The notes under the pieces: model-generated
What the model was told of the DNA's origin: nothing
Databases searched by the model: none
The model's input: the letters and a program-made list of their open reading frames with translations, nothing else
Source of the DNA: Macrolepiota albuminosa
Taxonomy: Eukaryota; Basidiomycota; Agaricomycetes; Agaricales; Agaricaceae
Direction: 5' to 3'
DNA: 64,000 bases
NCBI GenBank assembly: GCA_027475525.1
Contig: JAMWFC010000020.1
Coordinates: 124,001 to 188,000 of the forward strand
Made by a program: the position numbers and the translations under genes
Shown here: piece by piece, positions 44,985 through 55,200 of the stretch
How the letters are laid out: every line of letters begins with the position of its first letter
Position numbering within the stretch: the stretch's first letter is position 1

Positions 44985-47900
44985 ATGACAGTCACTACTG
45001 CTACCGGAGGAAATAGCAATCCCCCTACTTTCCCAGACGAATTCTTATTCAATGGAACAAACTACATCACCTTCAGAGACAGGATTCTCCTTGTGGCACA
45101 ACTAAAGGGTGCTGAAGGATACCTCGAAGGCTCTGTCAAGGAACCCACATCCAAAATGACTATCTCGGCGCTGGCTACAACTGAATGGTGGGACCCATCC
45201 CCATCCCCACAGGAATGGCGAGTTAGGAACACATGGGCATTAGCCCTGATTGTATACAACTTGAAAAACCCCATCGGTCTTGGCATCAAAATGACTGATA
45301 CCACAGAAAAGGCGTGGTCTACACTGAAAGAAATGTACAGAACCATCTCAGACTTGGGAGCCAACTTGGCTGAGAACACACTCGGGGCTACCAAATACAT
45401 GGATGGGATGGACTTCGCAGAACACATAACTGACCTTCGCTCAAAATGGAACAACGCCACAGAATGGGGTGCCGACATCAAAGATAACCAGTTTAGGGCT
45501 ATTATTATATTGTCCCTCCCAGCTACCTGGGACTACATTGTGGCATCACTCCAATCCACCAAAACCTCCATCAAACTTGTTGCAGGCTTAATACTTCACT
45601 GGGAACAGATCAAAGAGTGTTTGACTGCAACTGGAACAACCTCGACAGCACTGTACACCAAAACCCCTCAGCCCCAGAAGAAATTAGTCTGTGTAAACCC
45701 AAATTGTGGTAGGACTGGCCACACAATTGACAATTGCTATTGGAAAGGGAGAGGGAAGGAAGGACAATTTCCCGCTAACTTTGGATAATGAAGGAACAGA
45801 AACACCACCACTACTTCCCAGACAGGAGGAAATTCCTCAGTCTCAACACCAATCCAGACCCCAGTGGCAAACCTAGCTAACACGACAACCGATGCTCAGA
45901 CCACATATGCACTGATGGCCACACTCCCATTTGCGCCAGCAGCTCTTTACAATGATCAGATGAAGCCCATCAATAAATACTTGAAAAGTGTCGAGGCATC
46001 GACCACTGTCAATGCGGTGGCGTTGCAAGCCAGTGGAGACATTGTGAGCTATGCTGATTCTGGAGCAACAGATCATTGCTTTGTAAATCATGGAGACTTC
46101 AATGATTACCAGAAGTATCAGACCCCTCATCAGGGAGTTGCCGCAAACCAGGGAGGGACTTTTAGAATCCTGAGAGTAGGCACTGTCTGAAAATTGGTCA
46201 ACGCAGGCAGACACACTTCCACCCTGGTCTTTAGCAAGGCTCTCCACACCCCCAATTTGACAGCAAACTTAATCTCAATTGGAAAGTTTGATGAACTGGG
46301 TTTTTCAGTCCTATTCAAAGGAGGAAAGGCACTTTTCCAGGACCTGTCAGGCATGATGTTCATGGAAGAGAGCAAGACCAACCAAATGTACCTCCTTGAT
46401 CTTCACAACACCCCAAATTTCAGTCCGTCTGGCCCTGGCAAATTCCTGAAAAGCAATCAGCCTCAGCCAAAAGCTCTAGTCACAAACTCCTTGAACAGAC
46501 TGGTCAGAATGGATGTCTGGCACCGCTGATTTGGACATGCTAGTGTCCAGGCCATCCACAGCCTGAGCACAAGGGGGTTAGTCACCAGGTTGAACTTCAA
46601 AGGGAAAAAGGACACACCAGGATTCTGTGAGGACTGTATCTATGGCAAGCATACCACCTGGCCATTTGATGGAACCTCAGAAGACATGCAAACAGTGGGG
46701 ACCAAAGTCTACATTGCAAAGTCTACATTGACTTGTGGGGACCTGCCACTGTTGTATCTCTGGGAGGCGCAACCTATCTGATGATGTTCACTGATGCCAG
46801 TTCATCAAGGCTTCAGGCCGCTTACCTAGCCAACAAAGCAAGTCATACCACTCTGGCTGCAGCAGAATCGTATGTGAAGGAAGCTGAGCGTCAAACCAGA
46901 AATTGAGTCCAGATTATCCAGATAGACGGCGGCAGAGAATAGGTAAATCATCTCTGGTACAATTTTTGCCATGAAACTAGGATCAAAATCAGGACGGTTG
47001 TCCCCTACACCCACTCCCAAAATGGTGTTGTCAAACGCTCAATCCGCACAGTCTTCAACGGGGTCAGGTGCTTGCTAGCTGAGAGCGGATTACCAAAGAG
47101 CCTATGGGCTGAGGCTGCATCCACAGTCATATATATGTGGAATTTACTACCCTCAACCCACCATCCTAATGCTGTGCCAGAGAAGAAATGGACTGGGAGG
47201 AAGCAAAACGTGGGACACTTATGTCCGTTTGGCTGCATTGGCTTTGCCAGGGTCTCCAAGGAACTCATCTGATTGAAGCTTGACCTTAGATCAATCAAAT
47301 ACGTCATGGTGGGGTACTCAAGTCACAGATACCGTCTGTACAACAAAAATGCACACATCATCATCACTAGCCAAGACGTGATCTTTGAGGAAGGTGTGGA
47401 ACACTGCACACTCGAGATTCCTGAGGGTGACGACCTAGTCTCAACTTTACTGGCACCTGCTGACACCATGACACTAGCCATCCCATACCCATGACAACAA
47501 ATTGCCCCTCGGGTACGTCCTTCTGATGGACCGCTCCATCCCCATCCTTCAACACCTTCTGCTCCCACACCATCGGTTCAGCCTGAGGCCAAATTGCCTT
47601 TACGTTGATCATCTCGGTTAGCCTGCCTGACACGGGCTCTTGTGGAAGCGCATGAGTCCCTGGCAGATCAAGCAGCAGTGCAAGAGGCTGGCAAAGAGTG
47701 GGCTGAAGATGGGAAAGCACCAGAGGCCCTGATTGCCTCTGCTTTTGCATTTCTTGCATTGAACACAGACTCACCCAAATACCAGGCACTGAAGAGCTAC
47801 TGGGATGCTATGAGATGACTAGACTTGTGGCTCCCAGCAGTGGAAGCCAAACTGAAGGCTATGAGTAACAAGAAGATATGGGAGGTGGTTGACGCAGCTG

Positions 47901-50400
47901 ATGTACCGGAGGGGAAGAAAGTCGTGGATTGTATGTGGGTTTTTGCAAACAAGTTTGATGCAGATGGGAACATTGTAAAGAAAAAGGCTTGAATGGTTGC
48001 CAAGGGCTATACTCAAGTACAAGGTGAGGATTTTGACAAGACGTATGCCTCTGTTGTCCACCTGGAGTCGATGCAGATGACTGTGGCTATTGCAGCGTCA
48101 TTGAAGATGCATGTCTGGCAGATTGACTTTACTTCTGCTTACCTGAACAGCATGCTCAGGCATACCATATACATGAGGCCTTCCCTGGGTTTTTGAGGAG
48201 GGGAGGGGAAGAACCTTTACCTCAAGAAAACTCTCTATGGACTCATGCAGGGTGGCCACAATTGGTGGAACACTTTGGACAAAGCATACAATAACCTCAG
48301 GTACTTAGCATCCCATGCTGATGGTCACATTCAGCACAAACAAATCCACGATGAACACACAATCACCGACAATTACAATGACAACGTTTTAGGAGCCTCC
48401 ACTACTCCTGAGGGGGCTCAGAAAGCAAAGGACAAACTTGGATCAAAATTTGAAATCAAAGACATGGGCAACTTAAAGTACATATTAGGGGTACGTTTTG
48501 ACAGGGATGCAAATATGGGAGACATATCCCTCTCACAGCGCTCTTACCTTGAGTGGATGCTAGAGCGTTTTGGATTCAGATTGTCAAACCCCAAGTTCAT
48601 GCCTCTGCCTACAGGATTAACCCTCACTGAATCACAGTCCCCATTGAGCAAATCTGACAAGCACTACATGAAAGATAAGCCCTACAGGGAGGCACTTGGT
48701 TCCTTGATATGGGCACAAGCAGCAACCCGACCAGACTTGTTGTATGCCATGGGCCTGCTGGCTCGGTTCCAAAGCAACCCCAGACCTGCTCACTGGAAGG
48801 CATTAGCCCATGTGATGCAGTATGTGAACGGGACGTTGGATTACCGCATCAAGTACTGAAGAGGAGGTAACATCAAGCCCGTCAGATACATCGATGCAGA
48901 TTATGGTGGCAATCTCAATACATGTTGCTCCACTGGAGGCTACATGTTTACCATGGCTGGGGGAGCTGTCTCCTGGAGCTCCAAGCGGCAGCCTACTGTT
49001 GCCCTCTCCACTACCAAAGCTGAGTACATGGCCCTCACACGAGGGGTTCAGCAGGCTATGTGGATGTTTAACTGGCTATTAGACATCGACCTACCTCAAA
49101 GCCTTCCGGTGATGATGCCAACTGTGGTTGGGTGCACTGGACATATACGCAGTACAACGCTGTCTCCAGCGCTTGGCATGTGTAGTTATGAGGAGTCCCG
49201 ACAGAGTCCTGGTGTGCTCAAGCAAAAGTGATAAAATGACGTGCTAGATGATAGCGCTTCACGTGCTACCTGGCAAATGGTAAGCATCATAGTTTACACA
49301 AAGATATAGGAGAAAAGGCAAGTAGCGCAGCATAGTGTGCCTGTAGGTGGCACCATAAATGACAAAGACAAGATAAACAAGGCTAGTGCCCAACTTAGTG
49401 ATGAAGTCCAAGCAAGCTAGCGTGATTTGAACGCTAAGGGTAACTTGGGTGCTCAAGAGGTTACAATTTGTTCCTATGTACATCCAGAGTAGCTATCTTT
49501 TATACTATGCGCTACTATATTTTTAAAATGAGTCCATTAGCAGCGCTACCAATTAGCGCTCCTCATGGTTGTAGCTAATGGCAACCTGTCAACGGTGACC
49601 AGTACACATAGGGCAACAGCGACCAACAGCGTTATAGTCCATTGGCCACAGCGACTCTAAACTGAATTAAACTTTGTAGGAGTCTGCTCACTTTTTAGTG
49701 TAATTTCGATTGGCCAGGCCTTGGCAGGGTATGGTCGGAAAATCCTTGACAGACGCCGTGAATTCTGCTGCCAGCACTAAATCTGGTATCAATAGAATGT
49801 CGGGCTAGAGTATATCCTGTTCTGTTGCTGCTGATTCTTTAGATTTCTGATTAAAGTGCCTTGTCCAATGGCAGTGCCTAATGCTAACCCCTTTATGGAA
49901 CTGATCAGGGTTTGGTCAAAGTCGTGTCCCCACCGTCGTGCTAGTGCCCTGAGTCCTTGGTCTCCTAATCCTCCAAGGTCAATAAATGGTATATGCTGAA
50001 GGCTTAGTAGTGGTAGTTTAGACTGATAACCAGTGCCTATAATTGAGTGCTAAGGTCCATGGTTTCCTGTGTCCAAGAGGATTGCTAGGGTCTTGAGTAT
50101 GGCCTGTGTCCATAGGCCTGTAGTGTGCCCCTTGATGCGCTCAGTCTGAGTAGAAGCCTATCACCAGCCATTCTCCATGTCAATAACTCCCCTGCTCGTT
50201 CCCTAGCTCAGTACACTAAAGGCCATGCCCATGCAAAACACATTGATATTCACCACCACTACATCCGCGAACGGGTCAAAAACAGAGATATAGACATGGT
50301 ACACATCCCATCTATTGAAAACCCTGCTGACCTCTTCACCAAGTCTCTCTCCCGCATCTGCCATGAATACTTTGTTGGACTACTCAACCTCAAGCCATAG
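44985..50400 (+). pseudogene. Copia-C gag-pol
   Basis: MTVTTATGGNSNPPTFPDEF (44985), gag, zinc knuckle CVNPNCGRTGHTIDNC (about 45690), protease YADSGATDHCF (about 46054), pre-integrase block, integrase IDLWGPATV, GVVKRSIRTV (catalytic Glu expected where Lys is), RT KKA then MVAKGYTQVQGEDF and KTLYGLMQGG, RNase H and the terminal ADLFTKSLSR. Breaks: TGA at 46188, 46527, 47270, 47492, 47817, 47990, 48194 and 48857, one further TGA and one TAG near 46900-46942, a 14-bp tandem duplication near 46710 that shifts the frame, and the 1.07-kb repeat at 49110. RT motif YNDNV (about 48377) replaces YVDD. Non-functional. Confidence 0.85.
49110..50163 (+). mobile_element. 1.07-kb TGAT...ATCA repeat, copy 3, inserted in Copia-C RNase H
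   Basis: 1,054 bp, begins TGATGATGCC and ends AAGCCTATCA. Flanks ccgg (49106-49109) and ccag (50164-50167) form a 4-bp target duplication with one transition. Removing the element and one flank gives agc-ctt-cca-gcc-att-ctc, joining DLPQSLP to ILHVNNSPARSL in frame. Confidence 0.75.
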
Positions 50401-50417
50401 CTGTGAGTCAGGGGGAG

Positions 50418-50748
50418 TGTTGGAATACTACGACTCACTACTGTGGCGGCGGCATTTGGATATCTACTTCCTATTTCTGTTTTCGTCTCCTTCTCCGTAT
50501 CCCTCGATCGTTCCTGATTACGACTATACAGTCGCTCAGCCACCTTAGTTTTTGTGCCCATATAAAATAGTTTCTTTATTTAGAAATCCCTCAGTTCTTT
50601 TTGGTGAACTGAGGGTTAGTCTACTCGCCTACTCGTCTTTCGCCTACTCACCTTACCTACCCTGTAGATCGATTACTTATAAGTCTCTACAGGTTAAAAC
50701 AGAGTTCTTTTTGGTGAACTGAGGATCGATTACTTATAAGTCTCTACA
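50418..50748 (+). repeat. Copia-C 3' LTR with extra spliced copy
   Basis: A 274-bp LTR (to 50691) matching the 5' LTR, then ggttaaaacag, then A'B' (50703-50748), which equals exons A and B without the 53-nt intron, then the target duplication GAGGC. Confidence 0.85.
50615..50667 (+). other. LTR intron, Copia-C
   Basis: GTTAGT...CCCTGTAG, 53 nt, between exon A (50593-50614) and exon B (50668-50692). Absent from A'B' at 50703-50749. Confidence 0.75.
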
Positions 50749-50912
50749 GAGGCGGTAAGCACGATATTGTTAATTAGTTTGCTCTGTTCTGATAACCTAC
50801 GACTAAGTCACTATTCTGTCCGTAGGTATGAAATTAGTTGTTCTCTCTCTTAAACAAGACGGACATCTGAGGCGTCACTATTCTGTCCGTAGGCTCTCTT
50901 ATCTGGCCAGCA
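50749..50912 (+). mobile_element. LTR-X (solo LTR), right part with intron and spliced copy
   Basis: After Copia-C: intron 50755-50807 (53 nt), exon B (50808-50826), spacer tatgaaatt, then A'B' (50836-50893) without the intron, ending GGCCAGCA and target duplication ATTAT (50913-50917). The whole LTR is about 288 bp without Copia-C. Confidence 0.75.
50755..50807 (+). other. LTR intron, LTR-X
   Basis: GTAAGCACG...CGACTAAG, 53 nt, with a branch-like CTGATAAC. Precisely missing from the copy at 50836-50893. Copia-C inserted just before its 5' splice site. Confidence 0.7.
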
Positions 50913-50917
50913 ATTAT

Positions 50918-51702
50918 AATAGTGACAACTCACGTTTACGACTGCACCAGAACTGCCTATGAAAGCCATTTACACACAAGAGTTCGGGACATAGTCACAA
51001 ATAATTCTAGCAAGGGTACAATCATGTGATCGCCTATGAAAGCCATTTACACACAAGAGTTCGGGACATAGTCACAAATAATTCTAGCAAGGGTACAATC
51101 ATGTGATCTCTTTCCTCATGGTTTCACTGCGGGTCATTTCCTTTGTCTTCTTCGTTTGGCAAGTATTTTTAAATTTTTAATTACAATGAACAATTTTCGT
51201 TCATAACGCCATGCATATGGATAAAGAATAGTACCATTTCCCAATATATTAAACATAACATAGCGTCTAACCGTGTCACATTAGGAAGGAGTTTTTTTAG
51301 GCCTTTCTGTCCTTGAAGTTGACATGAGTCTTGCTCAGTAGAAAACGGATGTGGGCCATAGGCTTAATTATTCGCACCGACAGGAGATCATTCACGGAAA
51401 TTTGAAGTGAGTCCGCGCCTTTTCTGTCCAAAATCAATCAATTCACTTCGGACGAGTCATACCTGGTGGTAATCAACAGTCTACAATTATTGACCTTGTG
51501 GTACCAGCACACAAAGTGAACATTATCTTGAATTATCTATTCTGCACAGTAGATCCGCTATAAGTCAGATGGTCAGAGGAAGTCGTTACCGCCCTGCGGT
51601 CGAGATAAAAGTGAAGCGGGAAGCAAGAAGAGAAACTCGGAGATGGAGAACCATGCCCGTGAGGTTTATTTTTTTTTCTTCACTTCCGCTATGGTTTCCT
51701 AA
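50918..51702. other. No recognisable gene
   Basis: Short frames without motifs; includes the 77-bp duplication at 50955. Probably host intergenic sequence between LTR-X and Copia-D. Confidence 0.5.
50955..51108. repeat. 77-bp exact tandem duplication (intergenic)
   Basis: Copies 50955-51031 and 51032-51108 are identical. The only one of the 17 outside recognisable mobile DNA. Confidence 0.9.
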
Positions 51703-51707
51703 TAGCT

Positions 51708-52072
51708 TGTTAGAGTGTCGCGGATGTGATATATGTGACGACACAGAGGGGTGCCGCGAACAGTGGCCAGGGCCACATCGAGTGGCACAGCTGCTTTGAC
51801 GCAGTTGCTTTGTCCGACAAATGTACTTATACTGGCATACGCCAATAGCACCCTCAGTTCCGTTTATACGTTCTGAGGGTGCGTTACTTACTTACTCACT
51901 TATACTCACCGATAACTCATACATAAACCTAGATTAAGGACTTACAAAGTATTGATCTAGGTACACACAATACAGTTCCGTTTATACGTTCTGAGGATTA
52001 AGGACTTACAAAGTATTGATCTAGGTGTTGGTCGCACCTAACATATTGCTGCTATCTGTACGGATTCCAACA
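51708..52072 (+). repeat. Copia-D 5' LTR with intron plus spliced copy
   Basis: Contains exon A (51855-51878), a 54-nt GT-AG intron (51879-51932), exon B (51933-51962), a 10-bp spacer, then A' (51973-51996) joined directly to B' (51997-52026). Hairpin CACCCTCAGTTC...CTGAGGGTG surrounds exon A. Confidence 0.9.
51879..51932 (+). other. LTR intron, Copia-D
   Basis: GTGCGTTACTTAC...AAACCTAG, 54 nt, with a branch-like CGATAACTC. Its absence from A'B' is exact. The same arrangement occurs in the 3' LTR. Confidence 0.75.
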
Positions 52073-52087
52073 GGTTATGGGCTCTCC
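52073..52087 (+). promoter_or_regulatory. Copia-D primer-binding site
   Basis: GGTTATGGGCTCTCC abuts the LTR end CCAACA; complementary to an initiator-tRNA anticodon region. Confidence 0.65.
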
Positions 52088-52213
52088 TTGAGTAGGCTAC
52101 TGGTCGTATCACTACTCGCTTGGAATCCTCTTTCCCCATTTGGAAAAACCTCCTGTCGCCTTTGTCTTATTCCCCTTGTCGGGGATTCAACCCAAATCTA
52201 GAAATCACATCTA

Positions 52214-55200
52214 TTGTTATCGGCTGATAACAGCGCTCGAAAGCACGAACCCACGTTAACACGCATGTCAGTCGAATCCAAGATGTCCAGCACCGACGCC
52301 AGCAATCCATCTATCCGCGCCATCTCAGTCCGAGGGGCTGAATGGAAACAAGAGAAATTCTCTCGCAACTCGTCCACAGCCAACTTCGGAAAATGGTCCA
52401 AAGCTCTCGAAATACACCTCTCCCTTCTTGGCCTTAAGTTCTACGTCTTCCCGGCTTATGTGGCATGCCCTAGCGCGCTCACAGAACCTGTGGCGTACCA
52501 GAATTGGGTCTCTAATGACGACCTCGCACGGGCAGTAATACTCACTGCACTTGACGACTCAGAATATGAGGGCCTGGACGACGTAAGCACCGCTGCCGGC
52601 ATGTACGACAGGGTCAAGACTAGGGCAGAAGGCGAGGGACCGGTCCGCATGGTCACCTTAATCCAGGAAGTCCTAAAAATTCAGTGCTCCACTACCGAAC
52701 CCTTGACCACCACCGCCAAAAAGATCTGCGACACAGTCCATCGCATCTTTGCGATCAAGTCACTGGACGAGGATCTTTTCAAATGCGTCATATTACTGAA
52801 CAGCCTGAGCAGTCCGCAGTACGCACCGATCCAAGCCCAAGTGTCGAGGGGCCTTGCGGACGCCACAAAGAGCTCTCCCTACACCTCAGACAACATCCGT
52901 AAGCTGATGGAGACCATGCAGAACCTAACAAACCTAAAGTCCTCTAACACCGGCCTCAGCACTGATGCGGCGCTCGCCGCAACGACACGAGGACGGTGGA
53001 AATCACAGAAACCCTGGCTCCCAGGACACACGCACCACGCGGGCGCCAAGTGCTGCACCACATGCGCCACACATGGACGGTCCTGTGGAGGTCACGAGGC
53101 ACAGTTCTGTGCACACCCTGGAGGAGCTATGGAGAAGTTAGGTGTCGAAGCTGCCCGGAATGCAGCACGCGCCGCCTCCCCCGCTAGTACTAACCCTGCG
53201 CAACATGCAAAAGGGAAGCCCGCCAGCATGGGCGGTACAACAGCAAAGGTATTTACCCAGCTCACCGGCCCGAAAGGAAAGGTCTACCTTGTTGAGGACA
53301 GCGATCTCGAGAAGCTCCAGACGCTAAACACCGCCCCACCTGCGATTGGCTTCGCAGGGTTAACGACTGATGACGTACCCACTGCTGTTTCCGCTACCGC
53401 CGACGAGCTCAAGTGGGAAGGTTGGATGGCGTTCCTTGAGGAGGAGGAGCTAACGGTGTCTGTTGACTGGAAACACCACATGGAGGTCAATGATCGAAAC
53501 CAAGAAACCGCCCTCATCTCCACAGCTGACTGCCCATTCTATGTCGATACCGGGGCAACTGTCCACATCTCGCCGTACAAATCGGACTTCTCGATACTCC
53601 AACCCATCGAGCCAAGGGACATCAAAGGAGTAGGAGGGTCCGCGATCACTGCACGCGGCGTAGGAAAAATCCAGCTACGTACCAAAGATGGAGACCTCCT
53701 TTGCCTCCAGAATGCCCTTTACGTCCCAAACTCCACAGTCCGCCTCATCTCTGTCAGCAGGACCTCGATCGACAGCCGCGCTAGCTCCTACTTCGATGAC
53801 CAAGGAGTAACGATCAAGCATCGTGATAGCGGAAAAGTGATTGCTCGGGGACCCCTGCTGCAAAGGAGGAGGCTGTACGCCATCGACCTCTGTGAGACCA
53901 CAACGGAACACGCATACACGGTTCACCAGGGTGCGAACCTGACCACCTGGCACCGTCGCCTTGGCCACGCAAACTACCAAGCTATACTTCAGCTAGCCCG
54001 CGATCAAAAGATCAAAGGTGCGCCCACCCTCCCCCACAATCTCATACCCAAGTGTGACAGTTGCATCATTGGTAAACAGACCAAGACGCCAGTCCCTAAA
54101 ATGCGACAGGAGGGGCACAGGGCAACGCGTAAGCTGGAGATAGTGTGGGTAGATCTGATGGGGCCAGTCAGCGTACAGTCCAGATCTGGAAATTATTACA
54201 TACTCGACATAGTCGATGATTCCTCGAATATGCCTTGGTCTATTCCGTTACGAAATAAAGGGGATGCTTTTCACGCATTAAAAACCTGGGAACTGGCTCG
54301 AGAGAACGAAAGTGGATGTAAGCTGGGAAAGTATCGGACCGGGTTTGATGGGGAACTGACCAGCAACGAGATGATGGAATGGCTGGAAAGCAGGGGCACC
54401 AGAAACGAACGCAGTGCGCCATACACTTCGGCACACATAGGACGAGTCGAGCGCATGCATCGCACCTTGATGGAAAAGGCAAGAACAATGAGACTGGACG
54501 CGAACTGCCCTGAGTATCTCTGGGACGAGTTCTATCTGACCGCTGCCCACCTTCATGCCAAGACGCCAACGAAATCTCTCAACGGAAAAACGCCCTATGA
54601 ACTCTGGTTCAACCGCACTCCTGACTATTCGTACATGCGTGAAATAGGCTGTAGAGCCTTTGTTCTCGTCCCTGGGCACAATCCAAAGGTCAGGCCGCGA
54701 TCACTCGAGTGCACCCTAATAGGCTATGGTCAGAACTCGAAGACATACCGTTGCTGGGACAAAACAAAGATGAAAGTCTACCAGTCGTATCACGTAAAGT
54801 TTATTGAACGTCACGAGACAACTCTCACCCCCAGCCCAGACCAGAACGACGCCGCTACGACACAGCTACACGTCCCATCTCTACAAGAGCTCGAAGACTC
54901 AGCATCGCCAGTCCCCCTGGAAGAAGATGACGACCTGACGGAATTCGAAATAGACTCAGCAACCCCCAGCCAACCGCCGACTGAAGGTCAAACTCACGAG
55001 ACGACGACGACGCTCCCAAGACGTTCCACGCGCACCAGGCAACCAACCGAGAAGGCAAGCACTGAGGAGAACCGCCCCCAAACGAGGCTGGAAAGAGCGG
55101 TGGGAGAAGTCAGAGACAGTGAACGAAGAGTGAGAGAGAGGAAGGAAGCCAAGGTAACTGCCGATCCAGGAACCGCAGATGACGAGCCAGCGCCCACGCA

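Larger units (their letters stand above)
44663..50748 (+). mobile_element. Copia-C: Ty1/copia retrotransposon inserted in LTR-X
   Basis: TGTTGGAATAC...TCTCTACA termini with target duplications GAGGC (44658-44662 and 50749-50753). One main plus-strand gag-pol frame with mainly TGA stops. The 3' LTR is 57 bp longer than the 5' LTR because of an extra spliced A'B' segment. It carries copy 3 of the 1.07-kb repeat in its RNase H. Confidence 0.9.

Noticed and set aside
2283..51108. 77-bp repeats as a CRISPR-like or satellite array
   Set aside because: Each site has a different sequence and only two units, without spacers; the genome is fungal.
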